64,000 nucleotides of DNA from the NCBI GenBank assembly GCA_020073445.1, contig JAIQFE010000011.1:62001-126000 (forward strand), given 5' to 3'. The notes under the pieces are model-generated. The model made no database searches, was not told where the DNA came from, and was given only the letters and a program-made list of their open reading frames with translations. This DNA comes from Terriglobia bacterium (lineage in GTDB: Bacteria > Acidobacteriota > Terriglobia > Bryobacterales > Bryobacteraceae). Positions 18,632 through 27,306 of this stretch are shown piece after piece. A program made the position numbers and the translations under genes. Positions within the stretch are counted from its first letter, which is position 1, and every line of letters starts with the position of its first letter.

Positions 18632-20806
18632 ATGCGCCCCGACAGTTATTCCACACCTAGCGGCATTGTTGTCGAACGCACCTTTTCGAAGATCGCGTTT
18701 GAAAAAGGCCTGCGCGGTTTGCTCCACAAGCTCGATACCCAGCGCGGCATCTATCTTTCCTCGGGTTACGAATACCCCGAACGCTATTCGCGCTGGGACG
18801 TGGCATCGGTCGCACCGCCGCTTGAGATCGTCGCCGCCGATTGCGACATTACCCTGACTCCGCTGAACGCGCGCGGCGAGGTTATCAATCGCCTGCTCGA
18901 ACCCGTTCTGCGTCCGCATCCTCACTGGGAATCCTTTGAGATGGTGAACGGCATCATCCATGGCCATCTGAAGCCGCTGTCCGAGCTGTTCCCCGAAGAG
19001 GAACGCAGCAAGCAGCCGTCGGCCTTTTCCCTGCTGCGCGCGCTGATGGCCGAGTTTCACGGACCATTGGCAGGCCGGCTCGCGCTGGTAGGCGCATTTG
19101 GCTACGATCTGCTGTTCCGTTTCGATCCGATTCGCCTCAAGCATCCCCGCTCCGGCGTCAAGGATCTGCGTTTGTTCCTGTGCGATGACATCTATTTCAT
19201 GGATCGCAAGAAGGAGCAGATCGAGCGCTACCGCTTTGACTTCACGCGCGATGAGGACTCGACTCGCGGACTTCCCCACGCGGCCCAGCGCGTGAAACAG
19301 AGCAAGAAGAAGCCGGCCCCGGGCCCGATTGTCAGCGATCACACTTCCGCCGAATACGCCGCGAAAGTCGAAACCGTCCGCGAAGGCATGCGCCTGGGTG
19401 ATTACTACGAAGTCGTTCTTCGCCAGACGTTCCGCACGCCTTACTCCGGCGGAGCCGCGGAATTGTTCCAGCGTATTCAGAAGGCCAGCCCCAGCCCGTA
19501 CGAGTTCCTGCTCCAGTTCGGCGATGAGCAGTTGATCGGCGCCTCGCCCGAGATGTTCGTGCGCGTGGAACAGCGCGAGGATGGCGCGCGAGTGGAGACT
19601 TGCCCCATCGCCGGCACGGCCCGCCGCACGGGCGATCCGCTGCGCGACGCCGATAATATTCGCGAGCTGCTGTCCTCGGCTAAAGAAGAATCTGAGCTCA
19701 CGATGTGCACGGATGTGGACCGCAACGATAAATCGCGGGTCTGCAAGCCCGGCACGGTAAAAGTGATTGCTCGCCGCCTGATCGAAAGCTACGCGGGACT
19801 GTTCCACACTGTGGATCACGTCGAGGGAATCCTGGCCGACGGCTTCGATTCGCTCGATGCCTTCCTCACGCACATGTGGGCCGTTACTCTCATCGGAGCG
19901 CCCAAGAAGTGGGCCGCACAGGCCATCGAGGATCTGGAGATCGACGCGCGCGGCTGGTACGGCGGCGCCGTGGGGCTGATCTCGCTGGACGGCGGCATCA
20001 ACACCGGAATTACGATTCGCACGGTTCATCTGCGCGACGGGGTCGCGGCGTACGGCGCCGGCGCCACTCTGCTCTACGATTCCATCCCCGAAGAAGAAGA
20101 TCGGGAGTGCCATTTGAAGGCCACCGGCTTCTTCCGCGTGCTCGATCCGCAATTCAAAGCCCCGCCGGCCTACGCCCCCACGAAGGAGCACAGCCACGGC
20201 GTTCGCATGCTGCTGGTCGATAACGAGGACTGCTTCATCCATACGCTGGCGAATTACGCGCGCCAGACCGGAGCCGAGGTCATCACCTACCGTGCGGGTT
20301 TTCCGCTGGAGATGATCGAGAAGCTGGCGCCTTCGCTGATTCTGGTTTCGCCCGGTCCCGGGCGACCCGAGGATTTCGGTGTGCCCGCGCTGGTGAAGTA
20401 TGCCGCCAAGCTCGAAATCCCGGTGTTCGGCGTGTGCCTGGGCTTGCAGGGCATGGTGGAGGCGTTCGGCGGCGAGCTAGGGGTTCTGGATTACCCTATG
20501 CATGGCAAGCCATCCACCGTACGCCATCACGGCAAGGGCGTTTTCGAAGGCCTGCCCGAAACATTTCGAGTCGGAAGGTACCATTCCCTTTTCGCTATCC
20601 GCAATCGGCTGCCTAGCTGCCTGGAAGTGACCGCCGAGAGCGAAGACGGCGTCATTATGGGCGTCCGCCACCGCGATTTGCCCATGGAAGCCGTGCAATT
20701 CCATCCGGAATCGATCCTGACGCTGGAAGGCGATTGCGGCCTGCGCCTTATCGAGAACGTCGTCAAGACGCTAGGCCATGCCCGCGCCGGTGCAGGTACT
20801 CGGTAA
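18632..20806 (+). CDS. trpE(G): Fused anthranilate synthase, TrpE-TrpG
   Basis: 724-residue fusion converting chorismate and glutamine to anthranilate, the first step of tryptophan synthesis. The TrpE part (about 1-510) has the chorismate-binding region: PSPYEFLLQFGDEQLIGASPEMFVRVE, CPIAGTARRTGDPLRDADNIRELLSSAKEESEL, CTDVDRNDKSRVC and GWYGGAVGLIS. The TrpG glutamine amidotransferase part (about 525-720) shows GVCLGLQGM with the catalytic Cys and the His in VQFHPES. The fused arrangement is best known from rhizobia (about 730 residues). No other trp genes lie in the window. The region upstream (18547-18631) has no clear attenuator. Confidence 0.92.
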   Translation: MRPDSYSTPSGIVVERTFSKIAFEKGLRGLLHKLDTQRGIYLSSGYEYPERYSRWDVASVAPPLEIVAADCDITLTPLNARGEVINRLLEPVLRPHPHWESFEMVNGIIHGHLKPLSELFPEEERSKQPSAFSLLRALMAEFHGPLAGRLALVGAFGYDLLFRFDPIRLKHPRSGVKDLRLFLCDDIYFMDRKKEQIERYRFDFTRDEDSTRGLPHAAQRVKQSKKKPAPGPIVSDHTSAEYAAKVETVREGMRLGDYYEVVLRQTFRTPYSGGAAELFQRIQKASPSPYEFLLQFGDEQLIGASPEMFVRVEQREDGARVETCPIAGTARRTGDPLRDADNIRELLSSAKEESELTMCTDVDRNDKSRVCKPGTVKVIARRLIESYAGLFHTVDHVEGILADGFDSLDAFLTHMWAVTLIGAPKKWAAQAIEDLEIDARGWYGGAVGLISLDGGINTGITIRTVHLRDGVAAYGAGATLLYDSIPEEEDRECHLKATGFFRVLDPQFKAPPAYAPTKEHSHGVRMLLVDNEDCFIHTLANYARQTGAEVITYRAGFPLEMIEKLAPSLILVSPGPGRPEDFGVPALVKYAAKLEIPVFGVCLGLQGMVEAFGGELGVLDYPMHGKPSTVRHHGKGVFEGLPETFRVGRYHSLFAIRNRLPSCLEVTAESEDGVIMGVRHRDLPMEAVQFHPESILTLEGDCGLRLIENVVKTLGHARAGAGTR

Positions 20807-21052
20807 CAATTTAGCTCAGTACTATGTCCTCTGGGACTTGTCGAGTGGCGCGGTCTAGGGTCATACTGTAGATTCCTAGTATGGATTTGCAAGACGTCCT
20901 GTTTATCGTTTTGGTCGTGATGGTGGCGCTCGATCTCATTGGTCGGGATTCGGGCGGCGGACGTCGCGGCCGCGTTCCCGTCGTCTAGGCACGACGTATA
21001 AACGCGAGGTCGTGTAAACATAGAATTTCATGTTTCCACGACACGGCTCCGC
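20807..21052. other. Intergenic region between trpE(G) and hpnE
   Basis: 246 bases. It holds one short plausible coding frame (20881-20988, listed separately) and an AT-richer stretch before hpnE (about 20995-21030). I see no clear terminator or consensus promoter. Confidence 0.5.
20881..20988 (+). CDS. Possible 35-residue membrane microprotein
   Basis: ATG to TAG frame of 35 codons. The predicted peptide has an acidic start (MDLQD), one hydrophobic helix (VLFIVLVVMVALDLIG) and a glycine/arginine-rich tail (RDSGGGRRGRVPVV), giving a positive-inside single-pass topology. No convincing Shine-Dalgarno sequence precedes it. It is too short for gene callers, and conservation elsewhere would decide whether it is real. 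Confidence 0.35.
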   Translation: MDLQDVLFIVLVVMVALDLIGRDSGGGRRGRVPVV

Positions 21053-22375
21053 ATGGCGGAGGTAATCGTCATTGGCGGCGGGCTGGCGGGGCTGGCATCC
21101 GCGGCAGCATTAGCCGGCGCAGGGCACACCGTTCGGGTTCTCGAATCGCGGCGCTTTCTGGGTGGCCGGGCTACGTCCTACGAAATCGGCACGGGCGAAA
21201 ACGCCGAGACCATCGATAACTGCCAGCACATCCTGCTGCGCTGCTGCGTCAATCTTCTGGACTTCTACCGCCGTCTCGGCGTCGAAGACCAGATCACTTT
21301 CTATCGCGACTTCATCTTTATCGAGCCCGGCGGGCGGCGCAGTACGATGCGCTCGGGCCTGCTGCCTGCTCCCGCACATTTCATCGAGTCCTTCCTCAGT
21401 CTGAAGTTTCTGAATTTTTCCGAAAAGCTGGCGGTGATGCGCGGGATCAACGCCATCAAGAGCCAATACAAGACGCGCACCGATCTCGACAAGATTTCGA
21501 TGCTCGACTGGTTGAAGGAACAGCGTCAGCCGCCGCGCGTGATCGAACGGTTCTGGCGGCAGGTGATGGTAAGCGCGATCAGCGAGGAACTGGACGCCAC
21601 TGCGGCTGCGCATGGATTCCAGGTGTTCCGGCTCGTTTTCTTGGCGAACAAAAACTCTTATGAAATGGGCGTCCCTGCGGTTCCCCTGGGCGATTTCTAC
21701 GGCGTAGATAGGTGGAAGAACGTCGGACCGGTCGAATTCCAGTTGCGGTCTCCGGTGGAACGGATCGTAATCGAGGATGGAACGGTGCAATCGGTGGTCG
21801 CGCGCGGTGAGGAGCTGCGGGCGGATCAGTATATCTGCGCACTTCCCTTCGATCGGGTGGCCGAGGTGGCGCCGGGGCTGGATCTGGATGTATCGGGGTT
21901 CGAATACTCGCCCATCACCGGAATCCACCTGTGGTTCGATCGGCCGGTGATCGACGTTCCTCAGGCGACATTGCTCGACCGGACCATTCAGTGGATCTTC
22001 AACAAACACGAAGGCCGCGCGGTTCAACTGGTCGTGAGCGCGTCGCGCAGTTTGCTGGACATGCCGCGCGCGGATGTCATCGCTTTGGCGATTCGGGAGC
22101 TGGAAGAGTTTCTTCCCGCAGCTCGCGGCGCGAAACTCGAAAAGGCCCACGTGGTGAAGGAAGTCAAAGCTGTCCTCTCGGCCAAGCCGGGTTTGGAATC
22201 GCGGCGGCCGGTGACCCGCACGAACGTGTCGAACCTGTTTCTGGCGGGCGACTGGACGCGGTCTGGATGGCCGGCGATCATGGAAGGCGCCGTGCGTAGC
22301 GGGTATCTTGCCGCGGAAGCCGTGGCCGAAGCGGTAGGCGCCCCTCGGCGGTTCCTGCTGCCGGATATCGCGTAG
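21053..22375 (+). CDS. hpnE: Hydroxysqualene dehydroxylase (hopanoid synthesis)
   Basis: 440-residue FAD amine-oxidase-type enzyme. The Rossmann FAD site is VIVIGGGLAGLASAAALAGAGHTVRVLESRRFLGGRATS (the GR motif included), and DNCQHILLRCCVNLLDFYRRLG is a strong HpnE hallmark. The C-terminal FAD site is LFLAGDWTRSGWPAIMEGAVRSGYLAAEAV. HpnE reduces hydroxysqualene to squalene, downstream of HpnC/HpnD, feeding squalene-hopene cyclase. No other hpn gene is in the window. The TAG stop (22373-22375) shares its last base with the REPIN-like repeat that follows. Confidence 0.9.
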   Translation: MAEVIVIGGGLAGLASAAALAGAGHTVRVLESRRFLGGRATSYEIGTGENAETIDNCQHILLRCCVNLLDFYRRLGVEDQITFYRDFIFIEPGGRRSTMRSGLLPAPAHFIESFLSLKFLNFSEKLAVMRGINAIKSQYKTRTDLDKISMLDWLKEQRQPPRVIERFWRQVMVSAISEELDATAAAHGFQVFRLVFLANKNSYEMGVPAVPLGDFYGVDRWKNVGPVEFQLRSPVERIVIEDGTVQSVVARGEELRADQYICALPFDRVAEVAPGLDLDVSGFEYSPITGIHLWFDRPVIDVPQATLLDRTIQWIFNKHEGRAVQLVVSASRSLLDMPRADVIALAIRELEEFLPAARGAKLEKAHVVKEVKAVLSAKPGLESRRPVTRTNVSNLFLAGDWTRSGWPAIMEGAVRSGYLAAEAVAEAVGAPRRFLLPDIA

Positions 22376-22454
22376 GGGACAGACTACTCTGTCCCTAACC
22401 GCAAGTGCTTAACTTCTCCTGCAAGCGTGGAAGTGGACAGAGCTGTCTGTCCCC
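22375..22454. repeat. REPIN-like double-hairpin repeat, copy A (inverted orientation)
   Basis: 80 bp, ends GGGGACAG (22375) and CTGTCCCC (22454). Read on the minus strand it aligns with copies B (42873-42952) and C (61304-61382) over its whole length. Each end can fold on itself (GGACAG with CTGTCC), giving two hairpins around a variable centre. It begins on the last base of the hpnE stop codon. Confidence 0.8.
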
Positions 22455-22489
22455 TTTTCTGCACAATGGCCCATGAGATAATAAGCCCG

Positions 22490-22867
22490 ATGCGGAAACT
22501 GGTCCTTCTGCTTGCTCTGCTGTTGCCGCTCAAGCGGGTAAACGCAGACGATCTCACGCGGCTGCAGATTCACGTGACCAACGAGCGCGGCAAGCCGGTG
22601 GATCGCGCGACCGTGATCGTCAAGTTCGTGAGCGGGCGTTCCCTCAAAGCTCTTGGATTGAAAAAGGCCCGGCTGTCCTGGGAACTAAAGAGTACTCAGG
22701 AGGGTATGGCTAAGATCCCCGGAATCCCCAAGGGTAAGATCCTGATCCAGATCAACGCCAAGAACTACCAGACGTTCGGCGATACCTTCGATATCGACGA
22801 AGACGAGCGCGTGGTGGATATCGTACTCAAGGATCCGCAGTCGCAATATTCCGCGCACGATCATTAA
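22490..22867 (+). CDS. Small secreted carboxypeptidase-regulatory-like protein
   Basis: 125 residues. The signal peptide is MRKLVLLLALLLPLKRVNA. The mature part (LTRLQIHVTNERGKPVDRATVIVKFVSG ... GKILIQINAKNYQTFGDTFDIDEDERVVDIVLKD) has the spacing of a carboxypeptidase-regulatory-like/transthyretin-type beta sandwich. Such domains are common in acidobacterial exported proteins. Ligand and role unknown. It starts 36 bases after REPIN copy A and is followed, 12 bases downstream, by the ankyrin gene. Confidence 0.7.
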   Translation: MRKLVLLLALLLPLKRVNADDLTRLQIHVTNERGKPVDRATVIVKFVSGRSLKALGLKKARLSWELKSTQEGMAKIPGIPKGKILIQINAKNYQTFGDTFDIDEDERVVDIVLKDPQSQYSAHDH

Positions 22868-22879
22868 AAGGCCGCCTGG

Positions 22880-23503
22880 ATGGTGAAATCCGACCTGGCC
22901 CTCTGGAAGTTGGTGGGCTCCATCGTCGCCGGCGATCTTGCCGGTGTTTCCCGGTTGCTGGCCGAGTCGCCACAATTGGCGAACGCCAGTTTCCAAACGG
23001 GAGCGAGTCGTCAGGCGGCGAAGACGTTCTTCCTCGATCCGATTGGACGCTATGTCTACGCGGGCAATACCGCTCTTCACATCGCTGCCGCGGCGTACCA
23101 AACAGATATCGTCCGCAAGCTCATCGCCGCGGGCGCGGACGTGCGCGCAAGGAACCGCCACGGCGCCGAGCCCCTGCACTCCGCGGCGGTGGGCGCTCCC
23201 GGTTCGACCTGGTGGAATCCGTCCGCGCAATCGGCCACAATTGCCTGCCTCGTTCAAGCGGGGGCGGATCCCAATGTTGTCGACAAGATCGGCGTAACGC
23301 CTTTACACCGAGCCGTGCGAACGCGCTGCGCCGCAGCCGTGCAGACCCTTCTCGAATGCGGCGCCGACCCCGGCCGCAAGAACAAAAGCGGTTCCACGCC
23401 CATGCTGCTTGCGACCGTAAATTCCGGCCGGGGTGGCACCGGCTCACCGGCGGCCAAGTCGCAGCAGCAAGAAATCCTGCGACTGTTCCAGCAGCGCGCC
23501 TGA
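22880..23503 (+). CDS. Ankyrin-repeat protein
   Basis: 207 residues without a signal peptide. After an N-terminal helix pair (DLAGVSRLLAESPQLANA) come ankyrin repeats: GNTALHIAAAAYQTDIVRKLIAAGADVRARNRHG, then AEPLHSAAVGAPG with an insertion, SATIACLVQAGADPNVVDKIG, and VTPLHRAVRTRCAAAVQTLLECGADPGRKNKSG. Probably a cytoplasmic protein-protein interaction module; partner unknown. Confidence 0.8.
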   Translation: MVKSDLALWKLVGSIVAGDLAGVSRLLAESPQLANASFQTGASRQAAKTFFLDPIGRYVYAGNTALHIAAAAYQTDIVRKLIAAGADVRARNRHGAEPLHSAAVGAPGSTWWNPSAQSATIACLVQAGADPNVVDKIGVTPLHRAVRTRCAAAVQTLLECGADPGRKNKSGSTPMLLATVNSGRGGTGSPAAKSQQQEILRLFQQRA

Positions 23504-23582
23504 CTCCCCGTGGTATACGATGGAGAACGGCGCCCCGGATCGCACAGGGTGGAGCGCGCCTGAAAAACAAGGAGAAATAACG

Positions 23583-24857
23583 ATGAAATTGGTGAAAGCG
23601 GGATTGCTTTTTACCCTGGCATCGGTGGCAGCCTGGGCCCAGGTGAATGCGGGCGAACAGAAGCCCGAAGCCAGCGTGCCCTTCAACATGACCACGACGA
23701 CCACCTTTGAGCTGCCGTGGCGGATCGCTTTCCTCCCGGATGGCCAGATGCTGGTCACCGAAAAGATCGGACCGATTTGGCTGGTGTCCGCAAAGGGAGA
23801 CAAGATCGCGCCGGTGGCCGGAACGCCTCCCGTTTATTGGCAGGGCCAGAGTGGCATGCTGGGCGTCTACGTCTCTCCCACGTACGTCACCGACCAGACT
23901 ATATATTTCACGTACTCCGAACCGGGTGACTACGGCGGAGGGCTGGCGCTGGCTCGTGCCAAGCTGACCATCACCGGCCCCGGCGGTAGAGGCGGCGCCG
24001 GCGCGCGACTGGGTTGCGTGACCGGTGACCGATGTCCTCCTCAAACCGGCTACGCCGTGCTCTGGCATCAGATGCCCAAGGGCAAGGGCGGCCAGGAAGG
24101 CGGGGCACTCGCCTTCGCACCCGACGGCCGGTCTCTGTTCCTCACGGTTGGCGACCGCCAGCGCTTCACGCCGGCTCAGGATCCGGACCAGCCTGTCGGC
24201 AAGATCCTGCACCTGACGCTGGACGGCAAACCCGCTCCGGACAATCCCAACGCCGGCAAGACCGGCGCCCGCACTATTTCTCTGATCGATCCGCCTAGCG
24301 ACACTGAAACCGCCAAAACGGCGAAGGTAGTGAGCACCTATACCTTCCCGGCTGAGAACCTGACACCAGCGGAAACCTGGACCATGGGCCATCGCACGCC
24401 CTACGGCCTGGCGTTCTCTCCCACTGGCGAACTGTGGGAGGTCGAACACGGTCCGCGCGGCGGCGACGAGCTGAACCTGATCGAGAAAGGCAAAAATTAT
24501 GGCTGGCCGCTGGTCGAGTACGCCGACAACTATAACGGCGTCCCCATTCCCCGGCCCGAGACCCGTCCCGACTTGGCGAAGCCCGTGATCTATTGGGTAC
24601 CGGTGGTTGCGCCGGGCAATCTAATGTTCTACCGCGGCACCCAGACCTTCCCGCAGTGGAACGGGAACGCCTTCATCAGCGGCATGGGAACTCAGTCGCT
24701 CAACCGCGTCATCATGGACGGCAAAGGCGGCGCAAAAATGGCCGAGCGCTGGAGTATCGGCAAGCGCGTCCGCGATGTGGCGGAAGCCCCGGATGGCTCG
24801 CTGTGGCTGCTCGAAGACGCCAATCCCGGCGCTTTGATCCACGTCACGCCCAAGTAA
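23583..24857 (+). CDS. PQQ-dependent soluble aldose/glucose dehydrogenase-like protein
   Basis: 424 residues, signal peptide MKLVKAGLLFTLASVAAWAQ. The six-bladed propeller of the soluble glucose/aldose dehydrogenase family follows: LPWRIAFLPDGQMLVTEKIGPIWLV, EGGALAFAPDGRSLFLTVGDR, HRTPYGLAFSPTGELWEVEHGPRGGDELNLIEKGKNYGWP, with the catalytic His expected in the QEGG/Gly-rich neighbourhood and calcium/PQQ residues in HGPRGGDE. It would oxidise aldose sugars in the periplasm with PQQ. An AAGGAG Shine-Dalgarno sits before ATG 23583. A bidirectional terminator follows. Confidence 0.85.
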   Translation: MKLVKAGLLFTLASVAAWAQVNAGEQKPEASVPFNMTTTTTFELPWRIAFLPDGQMLVTEKIGPIWLVSAKGDKIAPVAGTPPVYWQGQSGMLGVYVSPTYVTDQTIYFTYSEPGDYGGGLALARAKLTITGPGGRGGAGARLGCVTGDRCPPQTGYAVLWHQMPKGKGGQEGGALAFAPDGRSLFLTVGDRQRFTPAQDPDQPVGKILHLTLDGKPAPDNPNAGKTGARTISLIDPPSDTETAKTAKVVSTYTFPAENLTPAETWTMGHRTPYGLAFSPTGELWEVEHGPRGGDELNLIEKGKNYGWPLVEYADNYNGVPIPRPETRPDLAKPVIYWVPVVAPGNLMFYRGTQTFPQWNGNAFISGMGTQSLNRVIMDGKGGAKMAERWSIGKRVRDVAEAPDGSLWLLEDANPGALIHVTPK

Positions 24858-24873
24858 TTCCTTCGCGTTAGAC

Positions 24874-24921
24874 GAAAAAAAACAGAAAGGGCCGGAGCGA
24901 TCCGGTCCTTTTTGCTTTTTG
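24874..24921. terminator. Bidirectional Rho-independent terminator
   Basis: A 10-bp stem (24887-24896 with 24901-24910; one mismatch) with a GCGA loop is preceded by eight A's and followed by two runs of five T's. It separates two convergent genes (PQQ sugar dehydrogenase and serine hydrolase) and can serve both. Confidence 0.85.
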
Positions 24922-24931
24922 ACGATCGCCT

Positions 24932-26170
24932 CTAGCCATCCGCACATGCCAGACTCTGAAACGTCTCAATAGCCGCCCACACACCAAACCCGATCCCCTT
25001 GGCCATCTGCGCCAGATCGATCATGTTGTGCGCCAGGAAGATGAGCACGGAGCCGTCGTTCGGGTCGGCCTGCCACCATCCTCCGAAGGCACCAGGCCAA
25101 CTGACCGATCCCACGCCGCCCCGCCCCATAATGTCGGTCTTGTCCGTCGCCAGCACCACTGAAACACCCAAGCCAAATCCGCGGCCTCCGGCGAAAGGCT
25201 TCCGTCCGAGATATCCGGAGTTCGCACGTTGGCTGTCCGTAAGCTGATTCGTGACCATCCTCGCGAGCGTTTCCGGACGCAGCAGACGTACGCCATCCAC
25301 TTCACCGTCACCCACGAATAGTCGTGCGAATTTCAGATAATCGTCGATGGTGGACCATAGCCCGGCACCGCCCGATTCGTAGGCCATATCGTCCGGCCGC
25401 TCTGCAACCACAGGCCGTTCCGCAGCGACCACTCCGCCCCATGTGAGCCGCTTGATCAACCGGCCCTCTTCATCGAAGCCGTGTGCGGCAGCACGGCGAT
25501 CCCGCTTCTCTTGAGGGACCAGGAAACTGGTGTCTTTCATCCCCAACGGATCGAAAATCCGCCGTTTGAGCACTTCTCCCAGTGGGGCGCCTTCGATTCT
25601 TGCGATCAGCAACCCCAGAAGGTCCGTCGAGCGCCCGTAGTGCATCGCCGACCCCGGCTGGCCGATCAATGGCAGCTTCGCGAGTCTCGCGATCCAGTCG
25701 TCGGGTGCGACGTCACTGTCGATGTCGCCGCCCAGCGCATCGCGGTATGCCTGGGCGATCGGGCCGAGGTGAAAGTCCGCATAAGTGAGGCCTGCCCGGT
25801 GGGTCAGCAAGTCTTCAAAGGTAATCGCGCGTTCCGCGGGATCGGTCTCGGCTTCGTCTAGCGGACCCTCCGCGGATCGCAAGACCCGCATGTGTGAGAA
25901 CTCTGGCGCATAGCGAGAAATGGGGTCCGCCAGTGCGATCCGGCCTTCATCGACCAGCATGAGAGCCGCCACGGAGGTGATTGGCTTCGTCATGGAAGCG
26001 ATCCGGAAAATAGTGTCCCGCTCGATCGGCAGATTGGCTTCTATATCCCGCCAGCCCACGCAGGCGATTTGAGCTTCTCCCTCTCGCCAGATCAGTGTGG
26101 CTGCCCCGGCGAGCTGACGGGCATCCACGACTTTCTGCAATCCCACGGTCACCTGGCTTTCTATATTCAT
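24932..26170 (-). CDS. Serine hydrolase of the beta-lactamase class C/EstB family
   Basis: 412 residues without a signal peptide. The nucleophile motif is SMTK (Ser59, Lys62) and the second motif is a YGRS Tyr (in SAMHYGRSTDLLG); the third motif (typically HxG/KTG) region is GFGLGVSV/GSVSWPGAFGGWW. Probably a cytoplasmic esterase (EstB-like) or peptidase rather than a resistance enzyme. It is divergent from a tetR gene across 71 AT-rich bases, so it may be that repressor's target. Begins at ATG 26170. Confidence 0.85.
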   Translation of the reverse strand: MNIESQVTVGLQKVVDARQLAGAATLIWREGEAQIACVGWRDIEANLPIERDTIFRIASMTKPITSVAALMLVDEGRIALADPISRYAPEFSHMRVLRSAEGPLDEAETDPAERAITFEDLLTHRAGLTYADFHLGPIAQAYRDALGGDIDSDVAPDDWIARLAKLPLIGQPGSAMHYGRSTDLLGLLIARIEGAPLGEVLKRRIFDPLGMKDTSFLVPQEKRDRRAAAHGFDEEGRLIKRLTWGGVVAAERPVVAERPDDMAYESGGAGLWSTIDDYLKFARLFVGDGEVDGVRLLRPETLARMVTNQLTDSQRANSGYLGRKPFAGGRGFGLGVSVVLATDKTDIMGRGGVGSVSWPGAFGGWWQADPNDGSVLIFLAHNMIDLAQMAKGIGFGVWAAIETFQSLACADG

Positions 26171-26204
26171 TTCAGTAGCTTACGCCTTCCCGCCAAATAA
26201 TATG

Positions 26205-26235
26205 GTTTTACTATAAAATAAAACTGCTATAAAAT
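26205..26235. promoter_or_regulatory. Candidate TetR operator and overlapping divergent promoters
   Basis: A palindrome GTTTTA-8 bases-TAAAAC (26205-26210 and 26219-26224) lies between the divergent hydrolase and tetR genes. The direct repeat CTATAAAAT occurs twice (26211-26219 and 26227-26235), 16 bases apart, and each copy resembles a -10 element. The stretch is strikingly AT-rich for this genome. Binding is inferred, not shown. Confidence 0.5.
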
Positions 26236-26241
26236 CAAGAC

Positions 26242-26838
26242 ATGGCGATCGATCCTGAAGCAAGTTCAGCCCGGCGACAGCCCAAAGGCGATAAGCGGGA
26301 TCGCACTCGCGCCAAACTCCTGGAGGCTGCCCGTTGGCTGATCCGCGAAAAGGGCTACGAGCACACCACGCTCGAAGAGATCGCGGAAAGGGCGGGGATG
26401 ACCACGGGAGCCATCTACGGGAACTTCAAGAATCGCGACGAGCTTTTTGTCTCGCTCGGACAGACCTACTGGCCTCCGATTAAGCCCCAGGTGAGACCAG
26501 GATCGAGTTTTTCGGAGATCATGCGCGCCATGGCCGACGCCACGATAGCAGTGCTCCCGGAACGCAGAGCCGCCGCGGTGGGTCGCCTGACTGGCTTGGC
26601 ATACACGCTGACGCACGAAGAGATGCGTGCCCAGGTAAGAGAGATCACTGCCCAGAGCTACGCTTTCGGTGAGCAGTGGATTCGCTCGGTGACCAAAGAG
26701 GAAGATCTCCCCATGCCGGCGGACCAGCTGGTGCGCGTCATCCATGCCCTGAGCGAAGGGTTGGTGTTCCAGAGACTGCTAACCCCCGAACTGGTGCCGG
26801 ACGAAGTTATCCGCGCGGCTTTCGCAGCCCTGGGCTAA
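26242..26838 (+). CDS. TetR family transcriptional repressor
   Basis: 198 residues. The N-terminal helix-turn-helix is RAKLLEAARWLIREKGYEHTTLEEIAERAGMTTGAIYGNFKNRDELFVSLG (about residues 24-73); the C-terminal helical ligand domain is undefined. It is divergent from the serine hydrolase gene and followed by a DUF1801 gene 31 bases downstream; the operator between the divergent genes suggests autoregulation plus control of the hydrolase. Ligand unknown. Confidence 0.88.
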   Translation: MAIDPEASSARRQPKGDKRDRTRAKLLEAARWLIREKGYEHTTLEEIAERAGMTTGAIYGNFKNRDELFVSLGQTYWPPIKPQVRPGSSFSEIMRAMADATIAVLPERRAAAVGRLTGLAYTLTHEEMRAQVREITAQSYAFGEQWIRSVTKEEDLPMPADQLVRVIHALSEGLVFQRLLTPELVPDEVIRAAFAALG

Positions 26839-26869
26839 CCCGCATGTAAAGCCACATAAAGGAGCGATC

Positions 26870-27271
26870 ATGAAAACGGACTTGCTGCGATTCAACGGCG
26901 CTGTCGAGCGCGACCCCGCCATCGACGCGTGGATGAAAGAGCATTCTGCTGAATTGGGAGCCATCGCACATCACTGGTTTGAGGTGATGCGAAAATGCGG
27001 GGACGAGGTCCGGGAGCTCTTGCATGACGGCTGTCCGGTTGCATGCCTGGGAGACGCGCCCTTCGGCTACGTCAATGTGTTCCGTTCGCACGTAAACGTG
27101 GGGTTCTTTCAGGGCGCGGCGCTGCCGGATCCGGCTCGCTTGCTGCAAGGCGCCGGCAGGTTCATGCGCCATGTGAAGCTGAGGCCGGAAACGGCTACAA
27201 ACGCCGCGGCCCTAAGCAGGCTCATCGATGATGCGTACTCGGATATAAAGGCCCGCGTCGAACACGGCTAG
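26870..27271 (+). CDS. DUF1801-type protein
   Basis: 133 residues. The segment GYVNVFRSHVNVGFFQGAALPDPARLLQGAGRFMRHVKLRP matches the conserved core of DUF1801 proteins, which have a YdhG-like fold and unknown function. It is cotranscribed with the TetR regulator by position (31-base gap, GGAG before ATG). Confidence 0.8.
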   Translation: MKTDLLRFNGAVERDPAIDAWMKEHSAELGAIAHHWFEVMRKCGDEVRELLHDGCPVACLGDAPFGYVNVFRSHVNVGFFQGAALPDPARLLQGAGRFMRHVKLRPETATNAAALSRLIDDAYSDIKARVEHG

Positions 27272-27306
27272 CTCAGCCACCAAAACGCACCGTGGGACCA
27301 CTTGCC

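Noticed and set aside
18563-20242. 559-codon minus-strand frame opposite trpE(G)
   Set aside because: No recognisable domain, and composition is the typical mirror of a high-GC coding region; the plus-strand gene has all the TrpE/TrpG motifs.
22375-22454. Terminator interpretation of REPIN copy A
   Set aside because: It has two hairpins and inverted copies elsewhere; the T-rich end is on one side only, so a simple terminator does not explain it.
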